Source: Streptococcus mitis B6 (GTDB taxonomy: Bacteria > Bacillota > Bacilli > Lactobacillales > Streptococcaceae). Taken from it: 64,000 bases of DNA. The stretch is from assembly GCF_000027165.1 (NCBI RefSeq), contig NC_013853.1, forward strand, positions 248,001 to 312,000, in the 5' to 3' direction. The notes under the pieces were generated by a model. That model was given only the letters and a program-made list of their open reading frames with translations, had not been told where the DNA came from and did not search any database. Shown here in pieces: positions 37,870 to 47,631 of this stretch. The position numbers and the translations under genes were made by a program. The first letter of the stretch is position 1. Each line of letters starts with the position of its first letter.

Positions 37870-39834
37870 ATGAAGAAATCAAAAGTTATGCTTTTTGGAG
37901 CTATGGCTTTGACAGCAGGTCTAGCTCTAGCGGCATGCGGGTCATCCCAATCAAGTAATGCAGACAAGACTTACTCTTATATCTTTGTCAGCAACCCTGA
38001 TACCTTGGATTACATTACCTCTACACGAGATTCTACATCTAGTATCACAGCCAACTTGATTGATGGATTGTTGGAAAATGACCAGTATGGCAATCTCATC
38101 CCATCTATGGCTGAGTCATGGACAGTGTCAAAAGATGGCTTGACTTATACTTATAAGATCCGTCAGGGAGCTAAATGGTACACTTCTGAAGGAGAAGAGT
38201 ATGCAGATGTAACGGCTCATGACTTTGTGACTGGTCTCAAGTATGCGGCTGATAAAAAGGCTGAAAACTTGTACTTGGTACAAGACTCTATCAAGGGTCT
38301 AGCAGACTATGTTGAAGGGAAATCATCTGATTTTGGAACTGTTGGTGTTAAGGCAGTGGATGATTACACTCTACAATACACTCTCAACCAACCTGAGACT
38401 TATTGGAACTCTAAAACAACAGCAAGTATCCTTAATCCTGTAAATGAAGCCTTCTTGAAGTCTAAGGGAGATGACTTTGGAAGCGTAACACCATCAAGTA
38501 TCTTGTCAAATGGTCCTTACTTGTTTAAATCTTTCTCATCAAAATCTTTGATTGAGTTTGATAAAAACCCTAATTACTGGGATAAGGACAATGTTAAAAT
38601 TGAGAAAGTGAAACTTTCTTTCTTTGACGGTTCTGACCAAGACAGCATTGCTAGAGGTTTCTTGGATGGTAACTATACAGACGGCCGTATTTTCCCAACC
38701 AGTTCAGTCTTTGCTGAACTTAAGAAGGGCAATGAGGACAAGATTACCTACACACCACAAAACTCAGTTACTTTCTACTATCTTTTCAACGTCAATCGTC
38801 AAAGTTACAAGCAGACTATGAAACAGTCTGATAAGGAAAAGACAGATTCACGCGCAGCTATGCAGAATAAAGATTTCCGTCAGGCCATCAACTTTGCCTT
38901 TGACCGTCATGCCTATGCAGCACAGACAAATGGTGAAGATGGAGCAGACCGTATCTTGCGTAACACAGTTACACCAAGTAACTTTGTCCAAGTTGGCGAT
39001 AAGAACTTTGGTGACATTGTCAATGAGAAAATTGTCAACTACGGTAAAGATTGGGCAAATATTAACCTAAACGATGGTAAGCAAGCCTTCTTGAACCCTG
39101 ACAAGGCCAAAGAGAAATTTGCTAAGGCCAAAGAAAGTCTGCAAGCTCAAGGAGTAACCTTCCCAATTCATTTGGATATGCCAGTTGACCAGACTGCTAA
39201 GTTGGATGTGCAACAGGCTGGATCTTTCAAACAAACAGTGGAAGAAACTCTTGGTAAGGAGAATGTGGTTATTGATGTTATCCAACTTTCTCCAGATGAA
39301 AAAGACCAGGCAACCTACTTTGCAGATACAGCAGAACAAAAAGACTATGATATTGACATCTCAGGATGGGGTGGAGACTACTCAGATCCTAAGACTTACC
39401 TAGCCATCCTTGATCCAGAGACAGGTTCTCAGTTGAAAAACATGGGCTTGTCTGAAGGAAAAGACAAGGAAGTTAAGGACAAGATTGGTCTTGCTGACTA
39501 TAAGAAACTCTTGGATCAGGCTGATGCGGAAATCACAGATACTCAAGCTCGCTATGAAAAATATGCTGAAGCCCAAGCTTGGTTGACAGATAGCGCCCTC
39601 TTCCTACCAGTTCAAAGTGGTGGAGCTAATCCAATCTTCCGTAAGACTGTACCGTTTACAGGCCCATTCTCATTCGTTGGGAATAAAGGAAATGCTGACA
39701 ACTACAAATATGTTGAATTGCAAAAAGAGCCAGTAACCGCTAAACAGTACCAAGAACTCTATGAAAAATGGCTGAAAGAAAAAGCTGAGTCAAATAAAAA
39801 AGCTCAGGAAGATTTAGCTAACCATATTCAATGA
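37870..39834 (+). CDS. Oligopeptide-binding lipoprotein (AmiA/AliA/AliB family)
   Basis: A 654-residue extracellular solute-binding protein (SBP family 5). The signal peptide ends at lipobox LAAC with lipidated Cys 23. Family motifs: YSYIFVSNPDTLDYI, IDGLLENDQYGN, AESWTVSKDGLTYTYKIR, PYLFKSF, NKDFRQAINFAFDR. Its C-terminal EKAESNKKAQEDLANH is shared with AmiA, AliA and AliB. It is close to but distinct from each of these as I remember them. No permease or ATPase genes are nearby, so it probably feeds the main Ami permease elsewhere. Single-gene unit. Confidence 0.92.
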   Translation: MKKSKVMLFGAMALTAGLALAACGSSQSSNADKTYSYIFVSNPDTLDYITSTRDSTSSITANLIDGLLENDQYGNLIPSMAESWTVSKDGLTYTYKIRQGAKWYTSEGEEYADVTAHDFVTGLKYAADKKAENLYLVQDSIKGLADYVEGKSSDFGTVGVKAVDDYTLQYTLNQPETYWNSKTTASILNPVNEAFLKSKGDDFGSVTPSSILSNGPYLFKSFSSKSLIEFDKNPNYWDKDNVKIEKVKLSFFDGSDQDSIARGFLDGNYTDGRIFPTSSVFAELKKGNEDKITYTPQNSVTFYYLFNVNRQSYKQTMKQSDKEKTDSRAAMQNKDFRQAINFAFDRHAYAAQTNGEDGADRILRNTVTPSNFVQVGDKNFGDIVNEKIVNYGKDWANINLNDGKQAFLNPDKAKEKFAKAKESLQAQGVTFPIHLDMPVDQTAKLDVQQAGSFKQTVEETLGKENVVIDVIQLSPDEKDQATYFADTAEQKDYDIDISGWGGDYSDPKTYLAILDPETGSQLKNMGLSEGKDKEVKDKIGLADYKKLLDQADAEITDTQARYEKYAEAQAWLTDSALFLPVQSGGANPIFRKTVPFTGPFSFVGNKGNADNYKYVELQKEPVTAKQYQELYEKWLKEKAESNKKAQEDLANHIQ

Positions 39835-39878
39835 TATTCCTAGTCATGCTTTTCAGTTAAGCATAGTGATAGGATTCA

Positions 39879-39925
39879 GAAAAAGGCCTTACCAGACGCT
39901 TTTTGGTTCTGGTAGGGCCTTTTCT
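39879..39925. terminator. Bidirectional terminator between the oligopeptide-binding gene and kimA
   Basis: AAAAGGCCTTACCAGA pairs, with one bulge, with TCTGGTAGGGCCTTTT. Confidence 0.85.
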
Positions 39926-41770
39926 TTATTCTTTTAAGTGATAAGAGTAGCTAGCGACAACGACATCTTGGTGCCAACGAAGGGCGTATTTGAGTTTGAG
40001 ACTCATCTGATTGTGCAGGATATTCTGCCAAGGTTTATTAGGGATAAACTGGGGAACGAGAACAGTGACTGTATAGTTCTTTTTCTGAGCTTCCTCGGAA
40101 ATCCGTTTGACATACTTGACAGTAGGGGTGATGATGTCGCGATAGCTGGTCTTGATATTTTTCAGAGTAATGGTTGGGAAGTAATCGGCAAATTCTTGGA
40201 GAATTTCTTGGTCTTTTTCTGATGTTTCCTTGGTAGAAATATGCATGGCTAGGACTTCGTCACCGATACTTTGAGCGTAGTTAATGGCCCCGACGCTGAC
40301 TCGGGTGACATTTCCTACTAGGACCAGAACCAGATTGCCGTCGTAAGTACGTTTTTCGATGCCTTCATAGAGTCGCAGTTGTTGGGCTACTTTTTGGTAA
40401 TGACTGTGAATTGCCAAGAAGAGTAGAGTGAGTACGAGAATAATAGGGAAGAAAGGCCAGATATCACTGAGACGGAAAAAGAGCAGGATTAGCACAATCG
40501 CGTAGCAAATGATTGCTCCAAGGATATTGGCAAGAGCAGGTTTTAAGAAGTTGGTCCCTTTTTCCTTTTTCCAATGACGAACCATCCCAGTCTGAGATAG
40601 GGCGAAGGGAACGAAGACTCCGATAGTATAAAGAGGAATTAAGCGTTCGGTATTGCCATTAAAAATGAGAAGAAGAATCATAGCCCCAAAAGCCAGAGTT
40701 AAAATTCCATTGGAATAGCCTAGGCGGTCTCCTTTTTCCATAAAGAGATGGGGCATGTATTTGTTTTTAGCCATATTGTAAGCCAGCATAGGGAAAGCCG
40801 AAAAGCCAGTATTTGCAGCTACGGCCAAAATCAAGGCTGTGGAGAATTGGAAGATATAATACCCAAGCTGGCCTAAGAAAGAAGTGCCAAGGATGCCTTG
40901 AGCCATCTGTGAAAGAATAGTTTCTCCGTGTTGAGGCATAATCCCCATCCAGTAGTTTAGGAAGGTGATACCAGCAAAAAGAAAACCTAAAATCAGTGAC
41001 ATAATGGTCAAGGTTTGAGCGGCATTCTTTTCTTTTGGAACCTTGAAAAAGGGAACCGCATTTGAAATAGCTTCAACCCCTGTCAGAGAGGCAGATCCGC
41101 TGGTAAAAGCTCTTAGAATGAGAACGATAGACAGGCTCGGAACAGCATGCCCAATAGGTGAAGTTGCCTGATAGCTGAGAGAACCTGTAACTAGTTGAAA
41201 GATTCCATAGAGCAAGAGAAAGACAGTACTGATGATAAAGAGATAGACAGGAATCATCAGTGAGCTGGCAGATTCTTTTAAGCCCCGTAAGTTCAGGAGC
41301 ATGAGCAAGCAAACCAGAAAAATGGAGATGTGGAGGTTGTAAGGGTGAAGAGCAGGGAGAGCTGCTGTGATAGCGTCAGCTCCAGATGCAACAGATACCG
41401 CTACGGTCAACATATAGTCAACCAGAAGACTACCTCCAGCGATCAAGCCAAGTTGGGGAGATAGATTTTCTCGAGTAACCATATAGGCCCCTCCCCCTTG
41501 AGGGTAGGCGTGGATGATTTGACGGTAGGAAACGGTCAGACTAGCTAGGAGCAGGAGGACAAAGAGGCCGATAGGAAGGCTCCACCATATAGCTAGAGGA
41601 GAGAGACTAGCCAAGACCAGGACTACTTGCTCAGGTCCATAGGCGATGGAGGACAGAGCGTCGCTTGACAACATGGCCAGTGCCTGCATTTTTCCCAGTA
41701 GCCCCCCTTCGCCTTCGGTTAAGGACTTAAGAGGACGACCGATAAAGGTCTGTTTTATTTTTGTAAACAT
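39926..41770 (-). CDS. kimA: KimA-type (APC superfamily) potassium transporter
   Basis: A 614-residue transporter with about 12 membrane helices (residues 30-440) and a cytoplasmic UspA-like C-terminal domain (about 460-614). The N-terminus IGRPLKSLTEGEGGLLGK, then LAMLSSDALSSIAYGPEQV and YPQGGGAYMV, closely follow B. subtilis KimA/YdaO, a high-affinity K+ importer inhibited by c-di-AMP. Many databases call such proteins amino-acid permeases. The start at 41770 (MFTKIKQ) has AAAGGA upstream; the longer frame to 41797 is less likely. Substrate inferred from similarity. Confidence 0.8.
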   Translation of the reverse strand: MFTKIKQTFIGRPLKSLTEGEGGLLGKMQALAMLSSDALSSIAYGPEQVVLVLASLSPLAIWWSLPIGLFVLLLLASLTVSYRQIIHAYPQGGGAYMVTRENLSPQLGLIAGGSLLVDYMLTVAVSVASGADAITAALPALHPYNLHISIFLVCLLMLLNLRGLKESASSLMIPVYLFIISTVFLLLYGIFQLVTGSLSYQATSPIGHAVPSLSIVLILRAFTSGSASLTGVEAISNAVPFFKVPKEKNAAQTLTIMSLILGFLFAGITFLNYWMGIMPQHGETILSQMAQGILGTSFLGQLGYYIFQFSTALILAVAANTGFSAFPMLAYNMAKNKYMPHLFMEKGDRLGYSNGILTLAFGAMILLLIFNGNTERLIPLYTIGVFVPFALSQTGMVRHWKKEKGTNFLKPALANILGAIICYAIVLILLFFRLSDIWPFFPIILVLTLLFLAIHSHYQKVAQQLRLYEGIEKRTYDGNLVLVLVGNVTRVSVGAINYAQSIGDEVLAMHISTKETSEKDQEILQEFADYFPTITLKNIKTSYRDIITPTVKYVKRISEEAQKKNYTVTVLVPQFIPNKPWQNILHNQMSLKLKYALRWHQDVVVASYSYHLKE

Positions 41771-41924
41771 AGTTGTTTCCTTTGTTGAAAAATTCAATAA
41801 GTGTTATTATACTACTTTGGAAAAAGAGCGTCAAGAGATGGTGGGTTTTAGAATATTTTTTTCAGATGAGGAGAGAGGTCAGTTTTTTTGCTATAATAGT
41901 AGATAGAAAACGAGGTTAGAAGAG

Positions 41925-42695
41925 ATGATTTTTGATACACATACACACTTGAATGTAGAAGAATTTGCAGGTCGTGAGGCAGAAGAAATTGCCTTGGCTG
42001 CTGAGATGGGTGTGACACAGATGAATATTGTGGGTTTTGATGAATCAACGATTGAGCGTGCTTTGGAGCTGGTAGATGAGTATGACCAACTTTACGCGAC
42101 TATTGGTTGGCATCCGACAGAAGCAGGGACTTACACAGAGGAGATTGAAGACTACTTGCTTGATAAGCTCAAGCATCCAAAGGTTGTTGCTTTAGGTGAG
42201 ATTGGTTTGGATTATCATTGGATGACAGCGCCAAAAGAGGTGCAGGAGCAGGTTTTTCGCCGTCAGATTCAGTTGTCTAAGGACTTGGATTTACCTTTTG
42301 TTGTCCATACCCGTGATGCGTTGGAAGATACCTATGAGATTATTAAGAGTGAGGGCGTTGGCCCTCGAGGTGGCATTATGCATTCTTTCTCAGGAACTCT
42401 TGAATGGGCAGAGAAGTTTGTCGCGCTTGGTATGACCATTTCCTTCTCAGGAGTGGTGACTTTTAAGAAAGCAACTGACATCCAAGAAGCAGCTAAAGAG
42501 TTACCTTTGGACAAGATTTTGGTGGAAACGGATGCGCCTTACTTAGCACCTGTACCCAAGCGTGGTCGCGAAAACAAAACAGCCTACACTCGCTATATAG
42601 TGGACTTTATCGCAGACTTGCGTGGTATGACGACAGAAGAGCTAGCGGCGGTAACGACTGCAAATGCAGAACGAATTTTTGAATTGGAAAGTTAA
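41925..42695 (+). CDS. tatD: TatD-family metal-dependent DNase
   Basis: A 256-residue TIM-barrel hydrolase. Metal-ligand motifs: FDTHTHLN (about 3-10), ALGEIGLDYHW (about 91), VVHTRDA (about 126), HSFSGT and ETDAPYLAP (about 201). First gene of a tight cluster: rnmV starts 2 bp after its stop. Promoter TATAAT at about 41892 and a GAGG site upstream. Confidence 0.94.
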   Translation: MIFDTHTHLNVEEFAGREAEEIALAAEMGVTQMNIVGFDESTIERALELVDEYDQLYATIGWHPTEAGTYTEEIEDYLLDKLKHPKVVALGEIGLDYHWMTAPKEVQEQVFRRQIQLSKDLDLPFVVHTRDALEDTYEIIKSEGVGPRGGIMHSFSGTLEWAEKFVALGMTISFSGVVTFKKATDIQEAAKELPLDKILVETDAPYLAPVPKRGRENKTAYTRYIVDFIADLRGMTTEELAAVTTANAERIFELES

Positions 42696-42697
42696 TT

Positions 42698-43264
42698 ATG
42701 AAAGAGAAAATTTCCCAAGTCGTCGTGGTCGAAGGGCGCGATGATACGTCCAATCTCAAACGTTATTTCGATGTAGAGACCTATGAGACCCGAGGTTCTG
42801 CCATCAATGATCGGGATATAGAGCGGATTCAGCGCCTGCACCAGCGTCATGGGGTCATCGTTTTTACAGACCCAGATTTTAATGGGGAACGGATTCGTCG
42901 CATGATTATGACGGCCATTCCAACAGTTCAGCATGCCTTCCTCAAACGAGACGAAGCTGTTCCCAAGTCCAAGACCAAGGGACGTTCCCTGGGAATTGAG
43001 CATGCCAGTTATGAAGATTTGAAAACGGCTCTAGCTCAGGTTACAGAACAATTTGAACATGAGAGTCAGTTTGACATCAGTCGTAGCGACTTGATTCGCC
43101 TTGGTTTTTTAGCAGGGGCAGACAGCCGTAAGCGCAGAGAATATCTGGGAGAGGTTCTCCGAATCGGCTATTCTAACGGCAAGCAACTCCTCAAGCGCTT
43201 AGAGTTGTTTGGAGTTACCTTGGCAGAAGTGGAAGAAACTATGAAATTTTATGAGGATAGCTAA
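42698..43264 (+). CDS. rnmV: Ribonuclease M5 (5S rRNA maturation)
   Basis: A 188-residue Toprim nuclease that trims 5S rRNA precursors. It has the Toprim Glu in VVVEGRDDTSNL (about 9-19) and the Asp pair in VIVFTDPDFNGERIR (about 52-66). The C-terminal half (SRSDLIRLGFLAGADSRKRREYLGEVL) is typical. It lies directly after tatD and before ksgA, the common Firmicute order. Confidence 0.95.
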   Translation: MKEKISQVVVVEGRDDTSNLKRYFDVETYETRGSAINDRDIERIQRLHQRHGVIVFTDPDFNGERIRRMIMTAIPTVQHAFLKRDEAVPKSKTKGRSLGIEHASYEDLKTALAQVTEQFEHESQFDISRSDLIRLGFLAGADSRKRREYLGEVLRIGYSNGKQLLKRLELFGVTLAEVEETMKFYEDS

Positions 43265-43328
43265 GCAGACACCAAATACAAGGGGAATGTGTTACAATAG
43301 TAGTAACAGATAATAGAAAAGAGAATAA

Positions 43329-44201
43329 ATGAGAATTGCAGATTATAGCGTGACCAAGGCAGTGCTGGAGCGTCACGGATTTACCTTTAAAAAGTCCTTC
43401 GGACAAAATTTCTTGACGGATACCAATATCCTTCAAAAGATTGTGGATACGGCTGAGATTGATGACCAGGTCAATGTTATCGAAATTGGGCCAGGGATTG
43501 GTGCCTTGACGGAGTTTTTGGCTGAGCGTGCAGCAGAAGTTATGGCCTTTGAGATCGACCACCGGTTGGTACCGATTTTGGCAGATACCCTACGTGATTT
43601 TGACAATGTGACAGTGGTTAACGAGGACATTCTCAAGGTTGACTTGGCGCAACATATCCAGAATTTCAAAAATCCTGACCTGCCAATCAAGGTAGTGGCT
43701 AATTTGCCTTACTACATCACGACGCCTATTCTCATGCACTTGATTGAGAGTGGCATTCCTTTTAGTGAGTTTGTGGTCATGATGCAAAAAGAAGTGGCGG
43801 ATCGCATCTCCGCTCAACCGAATACCAAGGCTTACGGTAGTTTGTCGATTGCGGTGCAATATTACATGACAGCCAAGGTTGCCTTTATCGTGCCTCGTAC
43901 GGTCTTTGTGCCAGCGCCAAACGTGGACTCTGCTATTTTGAAAATGGTGCGTCGTCCAGAGCCAGCCGTAGCAGTAGAAGATGAGAACTTCTTCTTTAAG
44001 GTTTCTAAGGCTAGTTTCACTCATCGCCGCAAGACCTTGTGGAATAACTTGACAGGTTACTTTGGCAAGACTGAGGAAGTCAAGGACAAACTGACCAAGG
44101 CCTTGGACCAAGCAGGTTTGTCACCAAGTGTACGTGGGGAAGCTCTCAGTTTGGAAGAGTTTGCCAGCCTAGCAGATGCGCTTAAAGGACAAGGACTTTA
44201 A
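43329..44201 (+). CDS. ksgA: 16S rRNA dimethyladenosine methyltransferase
   Basis: A 290-residue SAM-dependent enzyme (RsmA/KsgA) that dimethylates two adenines near the 3' end of 16S rRNA. Motifs: [25 protein letters not shown] (SAM binding, about 50-65), [10 protein letters not shown] (about 125) and [12 protein letters not shown]. Full length, so kasugamycin sensitivity is expected. Followed by rsgA with a 1-bp gap. Confidence 0.96.
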   Translation: MRIADYSVTKAVLERHGFTFKKSFGQNFLTDTNILQKIVDTAEIDDQVNVIEIGPGIGALTEFLAERAAEVMAFEIDHRLVPILADTLRDFDNVTVVNEDILKVDLAQHIQNFKNPDLPIKVVANLPYYITTPILMHLIESGIPFSEFVVMMQKEVADRISAQPNTKAYGSLSIAVQYYMTAKVAFIVPRTVFVPAPNVDSAILKMVRRPEPAVAVEDENFFFKVSKASFTHRRKTLWNNLTGYFGKTEEVKDKLTKALDQAGLSPSVRGEALSLEEFASLADALKGQGL

Positions 44202-44202
44202 A

Positions 44203-45081
44203 ATGCAGGGACAAATCATTAAAGCCTTAGCTGGGTTCTACTATGTAGAGAGTGATGGCAAGGTTTATCAAACACGAGCGCGTGGAAATTTCCGTAAAAA
44301 AGGCCATACTCCCTACGTTGGGGACTGGGTAGATTTTTCTGCAGAGGAAAATTCAGAAGGCTATATCCTCAAGATTCATGAACGAAAAAACAGTCTGGTT
44401 CGTCCGCCTATTGTCAATATTGACCAAGCTGTGGTGATCATGTCTGTCAAGGAACCTGATTTTAACAGTAATTTGCTGGATCGGTTCTTGGTTCTTTTGG
44501 AGCACAAGGGTATCCATCCCATCGTCTATATTTCTAAGATGGACCTACTGGAAGATAGATGGGAACTGGATTTTTATAAACAGACTTATGGTGACATCGG
44601 CTATGACTTTGTGACTAGTAAAGAGGAACTATTGCCTTTGTTAACAGGCAAGGTTACAGTCTTTATGGGGCAGACAGGTGTTGGGAAGTCAACTCTTCTC
44701 AATAAAATCGCACCAGACCTCAATCTTGAAACAGGAGAAATTTCAGACAGTCTGGGTCGCGGGCGCCACACTACTCGAGCAGTTAGTTTTTATAATCTCA
44801 ATGGAGGTAAAATCGCAGACACACCAGGCTTTTCATCACTGGATTATGAAGTATCAACGGCTGAAGACCTTAATCAGGCCTTTCCAGAGATTGCCACTGT
44901 CAGTCGAGATTGTAAGTTCCGTACTTGTACCCATACCCATGAGCCGTCTTGCGCAGTTAAGCCAGCTGTTGAAGAGGGTGCCATTGCAACCTTCCGTTTC
45001 GACAACTACCTGCAATTCCTCAGTGAGATTGAAAATCGCAGAGAAACCTATAAAAAAGTCAGCAAAAAAATTCCAAAATAA
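44203..45081 (+). CDS. rsgA: Ribosome small-subunit GTPase A
   Basis: A 292-residue circularly permuted GTPase for late 30S assembly. OB domain at the N-terminus, then SKMDLL (G4), [15 protein letters not shown] (G1), the RHTTRAV (G2) segment and DTPGFSSL (G3). A zinc-binding C-terminal domain has [14 protein letters not shown]. The start is MQGQIIK at 44203, just after the ksgA stop; the longer frame at 44176 would overlap ksgA. AAGGAC upstream. Confidence 0.94.
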   Translation: MQGQIIKALAGFYYVESDGKVYQTRARGNFRKKGHTPYVGDWVDFSAEENSEGYILKIHERKNSLVRPPIVNIDQAVVIMSVKEPDFNSNLLDRFLVLLEHKGIHPIVYISKMDLLEDRWELDFYKQTYGDIGYDFVTSKEELLPLLTGKVTVFMGQTGVGKSTLLNKIAPDLNLETGEISDSLGRGRHTTRAVSFYNLNGGKIADTPGFSSLDYEVSTAEDLNQAFPEIATVSRDCKFRTCTHTHEPSCAVKPAVEEGAIATFRFDNYLQFLSEIENRRETYKKVSKKIPK

Positions 45082-45091
45082 GGAGAAACCT

Positions 45092-45748
45092 ATGTCTCAA
45101 TACAAGATTGCTCCGTCAATTCTGGCAGCAGATTATGCCAACTTTGAACGTGAAATCAAACGTCTAGAAGCAACTGGGGCAGAGTATGCCCATATCGATA
45201 TCATGGACGGTCACTTTGTGCCACAAATCAGTTTTGGTGCAGGTGTGGTCGAAGCTCTTCGTCCTCATAGTAAGATGGTCTTTGACTGCCACTTGATGGT
45301 AGCTAATCCAGAGCATCATTTAGAGGATTTTGCGCGTGCAGGTGCGGATATCATCAGCATCCATGTGGAAGCAACGAATCATATTCATGGTGCCCTCCAA
45401 AAAATTCGTTCACTCGGAGTTAAGCCTTCAGTCGTTATCAATCCTGGCACACCAGTTGAAGCCATCAAGCACGTCCTTCATCTAGTTGACCAAGTTTTAG
45501 TCATGACAGTTAACCCAGGCTTTGGTGGGCAAGCCTTTCTACCAGAGACTATGGATAAGGTTCGTGAGTTGGTTGCTCTTCGTGATGAAAAAGGCTTGAA
45601 TTTTGAAATTGAAGTGGATGGTGGGATTGATGATCAAACTATTGCCCAAGCCAAAGAAGCTGGTGCGACTGTTTTTGTAGCAGGTTCCTATGTCTTTAAG
45701 GGAGAAGTCAATGAGCGAGTACAAACTCTCAGAAAACAACTGGACTAA
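45092..45748 (+). CDS. rpe: Ribulose-phosphate 3-epimerase
   Basis: A 218-residue TIM-barrel pentose-phosphate enzyme. Motifs: SILAADYANF, HIDIMDGHFVPQISFG, VMTVNPGFGGQAF and EVDGGID. The start MSQYKIA is placed after AGGAG, 10 bp downstream of the rsgA stop; a longer in-frame reading runs back into rsgA and is not real. Overlaps thiN by 38 bp. Confidence 0.95.
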   Translation: MSQYKIAPSILAADYANFEREIKRLEATGAEYAHIDIMDGHFVPQISFGAGVVEALRPHSKMVFDCHLMVANPEHHLEDFARAGADIISIHVEATNHIHGALQKIRSLGVKPSVVINPGTPVEAIKHVLHLVDQVLVMTVNPGFGGQAFLPETMDKVRELVALRDEKGLNFEIEVDGGIDDQTIAQAKEAGATVFVAGSYVFKGEVNERVQTLRKQLD

Positions 45749-46373
45749 GGTTGCCGTTTTTGCAGGCGGAGACCGCGGTCATTATCGGACAGATTTTGAT
45801 GCTTTTGTCGGTGTGGATCGAGGCTCGCTCTGGGTCTTGGAAGAAGGTTTGCCTCTTGCTCTAGCAGTCGGAGATTTTGATTCTGTGACGCAAGAAGAGA
45901 GAAAGGTGATTCAAAAACGTGCCCAGCATTTTGTTCAAGCCCGACCAGAAAAGGATGATACAGATCTGGAATTGGCTCTCTTAACCATCTTTGAGCAAAA
46001 TCCTCAGGCTGAGGTTACTATTTTCGGTGCTTTGGGTGGCCGTATTGACCATATGTTGGCCAATGTCTTTCTGCCTAGCAATCCCAAGTTGGTACCTTAT
46101 ATGCGCCAGATAGCGATTGAGGATGGGCAAAATTTGATTGCCTATTGTCCAGAAGGGACCAGTCAGCTACATCCCCGTTCAGACTACGACTATCTTGCCT
46201 TTATGCCGGTTCGGGATAGCCAGCTGACTATTCTTGGTGCCAAGTATGAGTTGACAGAGGAAAATTTTTTCTTTAAAAAAGTGTACGCTTCTAACGAATA
46301 TATAGATAGGGAAGTTTCGGTGACTTGCCCAGATGGCTATGTGGTTGTACTGCATAGCAAGGACAGGAGGTAG
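45711..46373 (+). CDS. thiN: Thiamine pyrophosphokinase
   Basis: A 220-residue kinase making thiamine diphosphate from thiamine and ATP. Motifs: VFAGGDRGHY, GVDRGSLWVLE, AVGDFDSV (about 59-66), KDDTDLELAL (about 83-92) and GALGGRIDHML. The start MSEYKLS lies inside the rpe 3' end with GGGAGAA upstream, giving translational coupling. One base separates its stop from the rmuC start. Confidence 0.92.
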   Translation: MSEYKLSENNWTKVAVFAGGDRGHYRTDFDAFVGVDRGSLWVLEEGLPLALAVGDFDSVTQEERKVIQKRAQHFVQARPEKDDTDLELALLTIFEQNPQAEVTIFGALGGRIDHMLANVFLPSNPKLVPYMRQIAIEDGQNLIAYCPEGTSQLHPRSDYDYLAFMPVRDSQLTILGAKYELTEENFFFKKVYASNEYIDREVSVTCPDGYVVVLHSKDRR

Positions 46374-46374
46374 G

Positions 46375-47631
46375 ATGGAAAGTTTATTTGTTCTATTATT
46401 GATTGCCAACCTAGCTGGACTCTTTCTGATTTGGCAGAGGCAGGATAAACAGGAAAAACATCTGACCAAGAGCTTGGAGGATCAGGCAGATTACTTGTCA
46501 GACCAGTTGGATTATCGCTTTGAACAAGCCAGACAAGCCAGTCAGTTAGATCAAAAAGATTTGGAAGTGGCTGTCAGTGACCGTTTGCAAGAAGTGCGAA
46601 TCGAATTGCACCAAGGCTTGACTCAGGTCCGTCAAGAAATGACAGATAATCTCTTGCAAACTAGAGATAAGACCGACCAACGGCTTCAAGCCCTGCAGGA
46701 ATCAAATGAGCAACGTTTGGAACAAATGCGCCAGACGGTCGAGGAAAAGTTAGAAAAGACCTTGCAGACACGCTTGCAGGCTTCCTTTGAGACAGTTTCC
46801 AAACAACTGGAGTCGGTAAATCGAGGCCTGGGAGAAATGCAGACAGTTGCCCGTGATGTCGGAGCCCTCAATAAGGTTCTCTCTGGAACCAAGACGAGAG
46901 GGATTCTGGGAGAATTGCAACTGGGGCAAATCATCGAAGACATCATGACCCCTGCCCAGTATGAACGAGAATACGCAACGGTTGAAAACTCCAGTGAACG
47001 CGTGGAGTATGCCATCAAGTTACCTGGACAAGGCGACCAGGAATATGTCTACTTACCGATTGACTCCAAGTTTCCACTGGCAGATTATTACCGCTTGGAA
47101 GAAGCCTATGAAGCAGGTGACAAGGATGAGATTGAACGCTGTCGCAAGTCACTCCTAGCAAGCCTTAAGCGCTTTGCTAAGGATATCAAGAGCAAGTACA
47201 TAGCGCCCCCTCGGACGACCAATTTTGGAGTTTTGTTTGTTCCGACAGAAGGTCTCTACTCAGAAATCGTCCGCAATCCGGTCTTCTTTGATGACTTGAG
47301 ACGGGAGGAGCAGATTATTGTCTCAGGTCCAAGTACCCTATCAGCCCTTCTCAACTCCCTATCGGTTGGCTTCAAGACTCTCAATATCCAAAAGAGTGCC
47401 GACCATATCAGCAAGACTCTTGCTAGCGTCAAGACCGAGTTTGGCAAGTTTGGTGGGATTTTGGTTAAGGCACAAAAACACCTCCAACATGCCTCTGGCA
47501 ATATTGAGGAATTATTAAACCGTCGCACTACAGCTATCGAGCGAACGCTCCGTCACATTGAGTTATCAGAAGGTGAGCCTGCGCTTGATCTACTCCATTT
47601 CCAAGAAAATGAGGAAGAATATGAAGATTAG
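46375..47631 (+). CDS. rmuC: DNA recombination protein RmuC
   Basis: A 418-residue protein. One N-terminal membrane helix (about 2-20), a long coiled coil (about 25-165, Gln/Glu/Arg-rich heptads), then the RmuC nuclease-like domain: RGILGELQLGQIIEDIM, PIDSKFPLADYYRL and FLFVPTEGLY-like FGVLFVPTEGLYSEI. Proposed to limit inversions at short inverted repeats. The start is set at MESLFVL with AGGAGG upstream. Overlaps cbf1 by 11 bp. Confidence 0.92.
   Translation: MESLFVLLLIANLAGLFLIWQRQDKQEKHLTKSLEDQADYLSDQLDYRFEQARQASQLDQKDLEVAVSDRLQEVRIELHQGLTQVRQEMTDNLLQTRDKTDQRLQALQESNEQRLEQMRQTVEEKLEKTLQTRLQASFETVSKQLESVNRGLGEMQTVARDVGALNKVLSGTKTRGILGELQLGQIIEDIMTPAQYEREYATVENSSERVEYAIKLPGQGDQEYVYLPIDSKFPLADYYRLEEAYEAGDKDEIERCRKSLLASLKRFAKDIKSKYIAPPRTTNFGVLFVPTEGLYSEIVRNPVFFDDLRREEQIIVSGPSTLSALLNSLSVGFKTLNIQKSADHISKTLASVKTEFGKFGGILVKAQKHLQHASGNIEELLNRRTTAIERTLRHIELSEGEPALDLLHFQENEEEYED

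Noticed and set aside
44678..45091. N-terminal extension of rpe running back into rsgA
   Set aside because: The frame is open by chance. AGGAG and the family N-terminus place the start at 45092.
45749..46374. Programmed frameshift linking rpe and thiN
   Set aside because: Both are known separate enzymes with normal lengths; the 38-bp overlap with a start site is ordinary translational coupling.
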